NCBI GenBank assembly: GCA_025024175.1
Contig: QCXZ01000064.1
Coordinates: forward strand, 17,360,001 to 17,424,000
Length of the DNA stretch: 64,000 nucleotides
Direction: 5' to 3'
DNA from: Rhyzopertha dominica
Taxonomy: Eukaryota; Arthropoda; Insecta; Coleoptera; Bostrichidae
Shown here: positions 56,151 through 64,000 of the stretch, piece by piece
Numbering within the stretch: position 1 is the stretch's first letter
How the letters are laid out: the number at the start of each line of letters is the position of its first letter
Translations under genes and position numbers: made by a program
The notes under the pieces: generated by a model
Seen by the model: only the letters and a program-made list of their open reading frames with translations
What the model was told of the DNA's origin: nothing
Databases searched by the model: none

Positions 56151-59100
56151 TGTATTTAAAAAGTCCAAAATTCCATAGGATTTTCGGGCACACCTGCTAT
56201 ATAATATTTGCTCTAGTTAAAATTTAACAAATTCCTCCACTGACTTTCCAACAGCAACACAACACACAATGAACGGATGCTTACCGATTGCATGCCACCG
56301 CACCTACATAGATAGTAAGATGCGAGAAACAAAAGGTTATTTCATGAAATACGATAGATCGATGCACGAAATATCAAAATCAAACACTTAACGAAATGTG
56401 AAACGAGTACGGATTACTGAGAAGCGAGCGAATCATCGAACGTCGATGCGATAGTACGATAGTAGGCACGGCCAAGTTGGTACTGACGCATTCCGTAATC
56501 CGTACTACTTGTTTGGGACCATTCGAATGAAATCCAACAACCTCTCGAGCATATATCGATACAATCAATTGTTTTCATTCGAGAGGTTCCAACGCTAGTT
56601 TCTGTAAGTTATCGGCGGCAGCATCTGTGTGACATCAAAACCAGAATTATTGTTTTTATCTTGACCTTTAACCTTAAATGCCGGCAAGCGCATTTAAAGC
56701 CTGAAATCGTAACACACTTTAATCAATAATTTTAGTTAATTTGAATTTAACGATTAGGAGATATTTTTTATCTATTGAGAGCTGCTGCCACCTAGCGGTG
56801 CAATATGGGAAATCATTTTTGGACAGCTGCAATTATTATTCAACGAAATGTACTATAATACAGCCTAAAAGCAACGGAATTTACCAGCCTGCAATTAAAT
56901 CAAGCGGCAACGGCCACAAATTTTTGAAGCGTAATACAGCTGCCACACTGAAATCGACGAAATATGCTACCGCGATTTACACCTAAAATGCAAAATACCT
57001 GTGATTAACACCTCCTAATGTCACATCGAAGTACCTGCAAGCTGAGGTGTCACCACCCACGTCTCAATATCTGACCATTCATTAACACCGAAATCTCTTG
57101 CGACATATCCCGCAACCTTCGAGTTGCATTTTATGGATATCCCGGGCCTAGATAAGAAACGAAGAAACGGCAACGCTGCACGGTTATTCCGCAAAAATCT
57201 GCTGCTCTATCGGTACGATAGTAAGGAGTCACCGGCCAATGGACCAATCAGGTGGCTTCGACAAGGCTTATTTGAACTTTGACCCCCGCGAGCGCGAAGT
57301 GGTACGGTGTTGCCAGGTAGTGCGTTGCAAGGTCAAATTGATGCAGAACCGCCCCTCCATAAGTACTGTCAGTAACTTCAATAAGGTTGTAGAGGTAAAG
57401 CAGTACTATGACGTGTTCGGTCTGTAAAAAATGAGGAAATTCTAACCTCTTTTTAAATTATTAAATTAGAGAAGCTAACTCATATATCCAGGTGAATAAC
57501 ATGAGTTTTCACGGTGCTGGTTGCGGATTGATGAAGATTAAATGAATTAAAGGTGTTAAATAAAGTAGCAGTCCGACATCAAATTCACCTGATCTATTTT
57601 GTTTGGTAATTTTAATACCAATTCTAGACTTGTAAGAAAGACATTGAAATCACCTATTGGACAGCCAAATAAATATACTCCATTATTACATTTATAAACG
57701 TAAAGCGCGCAACAGACAATGTTCCGCAATACTTAGTATACCTGACCTTACATGATCTGTTCTTTCCCAAATAAATACCAAGCTCTACGTGGCCTTAGAA
57801 TAGAAGCAAAACTCTCTTCCGTGCCCGTTCTGATTTTGGTGTTTTTTCAGCAATGACAGGCCTAAAATTATCGTTGTCTCTTTTGGGCGACAATGAAACC
57901 GCTTCAAAATTCTCTTGATGTGGGATTACTATTACTAGTAACGTTGTTGGTCAACTTGGATAGGTGGCGTTTGTTGACGAACGCTTGTTTTTCCAGCGCT
58001 CAAGATTTCATTAATTTTGGTTAGTTCACAGTTAAAAAAAATATATTTTGTTTACTAATAGCTGCATTATGTTGCAAATCTTAATCTCGACGAAACAGAT
58101 TTTAACGATAAAATTGGGGAATTCAAGTTTGCTCCGACGATTCGATACTCATTACAGGAATCTTGCTGTCCGTTTCCTGTAAGACTTTTTTTCAAGGACT
58201 TTCAATGAATACTCTTGTTGGGTACATCTCTACGTGTTAAATAATCATCTGTACCGTTCATCAAATTGATCTTGGGGTAATTCTATTACTATGAAATCAC
58301 GCAGCACATAAAACTATGCTTACAACATATGAAGCAGAGCTGGCAACACAGCTCTCATTGCTTCGGGATTAGCCTTAACAGGATATCTTACAAAGGTTTT
58401 GATGTCACTTAACGACCGGCTATTTCCAAAGCATCCCCGTTCGCTCCAACTTTACCCTTGGTAGAAGGTGAACCGTCCCGCAATCTGCCGGCGATAATAA
58501 CCAAATTAGTCAATTAAAAAGGACGAAAGTTCGATGGAACGCTGTTTGGAAGAGGGACCCTTGGGTTTTCAGCGGCAGCGGCAACAGACCGCCCGTAATT
58601 AACGACCTAAATCAATTGAATAATCGACCTCCGAAATGAATTTCTAACCCCTTGACGTCCGAGGAGATACGAAACTTTGGGTGGCACATGAACGGAATAC
58701 AAACGGGTCCATTTACGACGGGCGGTTTCGAAAACCGAGAACATCGGCTATTCCGCACGGGTACTGTGAAAAGGAAAAGACGGAGATAGTTTGGTACAAC
58801 ATCTGCAATGATGTTCCTATTTCTGTTACACCGCTTCGATAAAATCATGATGTTCGCCTTGGGAAGGAGATTGGAATACTTCGGTAACTTCTCAGGCATT
58901 ATTGATTTATACATCGTTTGCTTCACCGCTTTTTTATGTTACTAGATCCTTGACTCCAGCCCTTTGAAAGCTTAGGTGTAATAAACGATAAAGACCATTC
59001 GCCGATTCGATGACGATTATTGAACAACACTCAAATATTGTAATTGAAAAATTGAGGGTAAAGTAAAAGTAGATCTTTACTGTGATGACGATTTACTGCT

Positions 59101-62100
59101 TTTTGTTAATCATGTGAACAAAAAAGGGCTGTTATAGTGTTTCTTCGTACCACGGTTTAAAGAAGTAAGGCTTTTGACAACGAGTAACTATGCTTGTGCA
59201 GTCAACTTTTGTTTTGAACGAATATCTAACACAGGCCCCTGGTCCCAGTGTGCAGCTCATCACAATACTACAGTGTTGGCTTGATTTTCCGTCAAACCAA
59301 AATTTAACAGATAGGTAACTATACAGTAGCATTCTAGAGTCACAGTATTGTTGCTTGTCTAAGACGGCCGGTTATTTCAACCTCCGGCGATGGGTCATAA
59401 AAATAAGACCCATCTACATTAAAAATACAAAATATTTACTTCATCTAGCACAAGATATTCAAGCTTTGCTTTAAAATTTTACACCATTGTTGTCTGGTTT
59501 TTAGTTATATATTGATGTTTTGCAATATGTAAAGTGCAGCCTTGAATAACAGGTGACAGGGATTTATAATTATACCAAAATCTACTAGTTACGCTCGAAA
59601 ATATCGCGTCATACCCTGTATATTAGTGACACATAGAAGTTAATACTTAAACCTGTCTACATATAAAAATTTATTTAAAACCAAAAACCTACATTTCTAT
59701 GACTGTGCAAAAGCAAATAATAATTAAACAGTATGTTCTGTCTTCCTTCTCGGGGTAGGGCCATACACTATTTGCTTGAGAGAACCATTAGTCTGTACGT
59801 AAGTGGCACGCATTCGTTGTTTAGAAGACTATTACTTGAAAATGAATTAATTAATGAAATAAATGAATTAATTACGAGTAAACAGTAAACGCCTATTAAA
59901 ATCACGTATTTTAGTCACTCGTGTGATGGTGCAAGGTCCTTGAAAAGAACTTTTAATAACTACTGCTGGAAATCATGATCAAGTACTCAAGCTTGCTTCG
60001 CCTGTAATCGCGCATTGTAGCAACTGTCGCCCTTAAAATCTAAAGTAATTATTAACCATTTGGGCATATTAATTTCGATACCAAATATTATCAGCAATCC
60101 TTTCTAACCAACTAGTACCATGGCGACGCTGTTATGCTGTGGCTTTCATCTCATCGCTGCGACACACAGGCGCGCGTCGCAAGTAGTCACACGTATAGTA
60201 GAGTAATTAATCGCCTATTAATGTAGTCGTTCTGCGTGAATAGGTGAACAAACCGACGTAGGGTGTAATAGCGATCAAAGGGCATTTGGAAGATATCGGA
60301 TAATTAATACCGGCATGCGTTGCGCTCGATCTGGTTGAGGTGGGAGTGGGTTAAATTTGCAGAAACAGTAGTTAATAGGTATGCATAATGATGAGAGAGT
60401 TTACTGAACATGTGGAACATGCGAATTAGCTACAACAGTACACTTGTCATCCCGTATTTTCAGAAGATTACGTAAAGCATTACTAATATTCTTTCAAAGG
60501 CAGAATTGACATTTTGAATCAAATACATGTAGTAGACAACCAGAGTTAACGTTAATAGACTGATGTATAGCAGACAATTACTTATAGTTATAGGTTACGC
60601 ATAAGAAGGCTATGCCTAATTATTAGCCTAATAAGCTTGAGTTGACAGGCAAAGTATGATAGTGAAAATTGAATCCATATTCTCCTGTTCAGTTGGCGTG
60701 TAATTTAATAAAAAGTATGATAGTTCAAGAAGAGAAGAGATACACTAATTTATAATGAACGGACCGGACGCATTTTAGAGCATTAAGCAGCAATTTTTAT
60801 TAATAAAAATGTTTACCAAAGATTGCCACCATAAACTTCCTACTTGCTTAATATGTCACTATAATTGTTACAACATATAATTATTACTATTGTAGCACTC
60901 TATGAGAGATACATGGCATTTTATTTATTCTGGATAATTTGTTTTAACTTTTCTCAGCTCATTAATTCCTGCAGAGAAACCTTTGTATCAAGTCGTGTTA
61001 TTCTGTCAAGTCCTCACAGAATTTACTGTAGGGGAATTGGGTTTGTTTCAGTATTTTGTCAGCAATAAGAGCTTTTTCTAAACCTCCAATGATTTACCTA
61101 ATACTTTTTGTTTTAAATATCTCTTAATAAGAAGCAACTTACATGAATTAAAGAAACTCACGCGAGATACATGTTGATCCTTCTTTACCTATCTAAGCTT
61201 ATTCTCAAGCTACAATAAAGGAAAGTTCAGGTTGCAAATCCACAATTTCTGTTTAGTAGAGTCATTACTCGTTTCAAGTATTTAGAACAAACTTTGAACG
61301 GATCAATCTTAGTTTTAAGTTTTTGTAATAGATGTCTTGTAAAGGTCTGGCCATCACATTCCGCAATAATTTTTTTCTGTATATTTGTAGTTTTCTCAAC
61401 TGGACCTTTTCATATTGCAGTCATAATCTGTGAGATTATGATTAAGTTTTTCATCCTGCAAAGTCGTAAAAATTTTCATACTTAATTTAGAGTTTTGATA
61501 GCCTCGTTTATTTCTTTACCCCTGCGTTTCCAAAACTGCCGTCCATTGCGAAGCAATGTTAGATGGATGCAGAGAGAATGTAGAAACATCACTGTACACT
61601 GCACAGTATCGAAATATCCCAAAGAAATGTAGATATTGATATAAATATTGACGTATTTATTAAATTTTTCTGCGTTGTACTGTTGTCAATAACGCAACAT
61701 TTATGGTATAAGCAACGATTTATACTTTTTGAGTTAACTTTTTTAGTGCAACTGGAGAATTATCATGGCGAATGCTACGCGGTGGTGATGTTTACAAGGT
61801 TTTGGCAATTCTATACCCGGTTATGTAAAAAATTACAAAATTCTATTTGATGACCTACCGGAAGAGAGGAAATTATCGCTGAATAAAATTTGTGTATCTG
61901 TTTTCTGGCGATTTTGTACTCATATATGAGAATATTAATTTTACCATTTCCTGCGTTACTGGTAAAATCAAGTACAGTATAATGGAAATGAATAGGTAAG
62001 CAAATTTTCGTCTTCTGGGAGATAATATTCCCAAGCATTCAATTTTTTCACTTATAAGCCTAACGTAACATTAAAGATTAATTAATAATTAATTAATTTG

Positions 62101-63372
62101 CATGAATACCTAATATGTAGACAAAACATGAATTATTAATATTTTTCCTGACAAAAAAGAAGCAGAGAAGACTTCTTTTCAGGAAAACTGCTGCATACTG
62201 TGTATGTCGACAAGTTAAATAAACAGTAACTCCTGTTTTGAACGCTAGTGATTCCAAGTCGCCTCTGTATTCGTCTGTATCTGTTGACTGTATGTTAGCA
62301 ATAGATCCATGGTTGTTACCCCTTGAAATACTTAATGTTTTTTTCTGTAATCACTCAGGTACATACGCGCGGTGAATGTTAGTCAATGGGTATATGTCAC
62401 TTCCAGTAGTTTATTGCTGAGTTACACCAAGGACCACATTACTTCTCCATAATTTCATTCATTATAATACATTAACCACGTAATTCTATTATATCTAAGT
62501 ATATTGAAAACAAAGCAAACCACACCGTTCCATTTTTGTGTTGAAATGTTATTGGAGCGGTTTCGGTTCTTTGCAAAATCACGGCTTACATCATTACAAT
62601 GTGGGCAATTACTGATGATTATTTTCGCATATAAGCAGGTTGATAAGAAGTTATCTGAGCTGCTGTTTGTTACACAATAATTTAAATTCCGTTAGCTATA
62701 AATAGGAAAGCGATTGTTTGCACCCGATTCTATACCTCTACAAATCGATGTGTACCGCGAGCTTGGATGAGCACCAAGGGCGCATTTGTGCGTTGAAAAT
62801 AGTGAAGTGCCTTTGTTTGTGGAATATATAACGGGCTTCTGATTATATCGTAGTTAATAACGAAGCAGACCGTTAAATGCAAGAACTTTCGCGAGGCCTT
62901 TCATCAGAGGCGTAATTAACGTAAAGAAGCTTTCAAGGTCCAATACTCTACATGGCTGGCTTGGGTTTTCGTTTCCCTTTAGTTTAATGGAAACTAATGG
63001 ATGATATTTAAGAGTGCTGAAGTGAAAAATAATGTTTGAGAAACAATTTATTTGAGGCATTATTATAAGAAGACTGCTATCACATTACTTAAATAACAGT
63101 AAACGTGTAAAATTTTACCGTCTTGGGTCACAGTAAAATAATAACATATATACTCGCTTCATTTCTATATAAATTACTACAAATGTAGCTATAGTTAGCA
63201 CATTTAGATCTAGACTAATTCTTTTAGCAGCAAGATCTTACTTGTGAATGCTGTAGTATGTTCAAATACATAGTGTATCGAGTTTTTCATCATTAGTAAT
63301 AATTGTAAACTTTGGAAGTTGTCCGACATTGATCAAACGCCAACCGTACAGATTGTGACAACGGTCATGTCC
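56151..63372. other. No gene recognised
   Basis: About 7.2 kb. A cluster of short inverted repeats lies at 56,400-56,590 (GTACGGATTAC at 56,407 faces GTAATCCGTAC at 56,495). GC-richer blocks at about 57,000-57,430 and 58,380-58,760 have open frames without known domains. A GAATTAATTA-rich run lies near 59,840-59,880. No further Sidestep-like exon was found. Confidence 0.45.
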
Positions 63373-63528
63373 CTCTTGACAAATAATCGACCTTTTACAG
63401 TGTCTCAATTTTTCGAGAGTGCGCGACTGTCAATTTGACTAGACCAAACTGGTCGAGTCAAACTTTGGAGCACGGCACTCGAGAAAAATTGAGACAATGT
63501 GAAGAGTCGCTAATTTATCAAGATCGAG
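63373..63528. repeat. Imperfect 156-bp palindrome
   Basis: Two arms of about 75 bp face each other around a centre at about 63,450. TGTCTCAATTTTTCGAGAGT on the left faces ACTCGAGAAAAATTGAGACA on the right, and nearer the centre TTTGACTAGACCA faces TGGTCGAGTCAAA. Mismatches are spread along both arms, so it is an old or imperfect foldback. No coding capacity is seen. Confidence 0.7.
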
Positions 63529-64000
63529 TTATATTTGTTAGATTGTCGATCTTCTTGTCAGAGACGGTATCGAATCGACTGGATCTTCTTGTCTATGATA
63601 TTCTTATTTATTCGACATTATAGTGCAATTGATTTGAGGTACTATTAAAATAGTCGATTCTGATATTCAGTTTGTAATAGTTGCTGATATCAGCGTCTGA
63701 TTGGTTAGTTAGTTAGTTCACCGAATCTACCTCCTCTTCCCCCTTTAATAATACTGTACCATAATTTATAAAGCATAATTTTCAGTTTTTTGTTATTTTC
63801 AGTTTTGTCATAATGTATGATATAATTAAGTATAACGGTTTATTTATAGCTATATGTATCATGAATGTTTAATACTTAATAGATTCGTATAACGTTTCGT
63901 CAACAAATCTTATCCTTTAAGCAAGAAACTTCGTTGAAATATTCCTTTTATTTTTCTTCAGTGTATCGGCATGTATTCGGCTAGTTCTGTTGAAGAAAGC
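63529..64000. other. No gene recognised
   Basis: AT-rich window end without recognisable features. Confidence 0.5.

Noticed and set aside
62888..62911. CTGATGA and GAAA on the minus strand, a possible hammerhead
   Set aside because: The ten bases between them do not form a stem II with a closing pair next to the core, and no helix III or cleavage triplet fits.

Overview
This window looks like AT-rich nuclear DNA from an arthropod, most likely an insect with large introns. The evidence is a Sidestep-family gene split by introns of up to about 8.6 kb, plus a dense, mostly decayed insect-type transposon load (mariner, piggyBac, hAT, pogo, LINE, Penelope-like and Ty3/gypsy fragments). There are no operons or bacterial signals. 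A few scattered N bases mark assembly gaps. The species cannot be told from the sequence.

The only host gene I can support runs on the + strand from 29,225 to at least 46,919. Six exons with matching splice phases encode the N-terminal part (three Ig-like domains) of a Sidestep-type cell-surface receptor. The signal-peptide exon(s) and the later Ig, fibronectin and membrane exons were not found, so both gene ends appear to lie outside the window or in exons I could not recognise.

Layout. 1-5.9 kb: foldback repeats, a strikingly complete type I hammerhead ribozyme motif (1,095-1,180), a possible hAT-like element and a degenerate tandem repeat. 6.7-7.7 kb: an internally deleted mariner with perfect 32-bp inverted ends. 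8.7-9.6 kb: an 878-bp inverted-repeat element (copy A). 9.8-12.2 kb: an apparently intact piggyBac-type transposon whose 615-aa transposase has one short intron. 12.8-13.7 kb: a hAT-type element with a perfect 8-bp target duplication. 15.5-16.3 kb: a Penelope-like (GIY-YIG) remnant with a 75-bp inverted repeat. 20.3-21.0 kb: pogo/Tigger pieces. 21.2-21.5 kb: a foldback with a hammerhead-like core. 29.2-46.9 kb: the Sidestep-like exons; the introns hold a LINE, two related DDE transposase fragments, a second Penelope-like remnant with inverted halves and a tRNA-like relic. 47.3-49.3 kb: another LINE and a third GIY-YIG remnant. 51.9-54.2 kb: copy B of the 8.7-kb element family, carrying a Ty3/gypsy-type 5' end, gag and the start of the protease. 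55.8-56.2 kb: a hAT transposase C-terminus. 63.4 kb: a 156-bp imperfect palindrome.

The most interesting signals are the hammerhead ribozyme, the intron-containing and apparently complete piggyBac with unusual ATAT flanks and subterminal palindromes, the recurring inverted Penelope-like remnants with ribozyme-like cores, and the inverted-repeat element carrying a retrotransposon gag.
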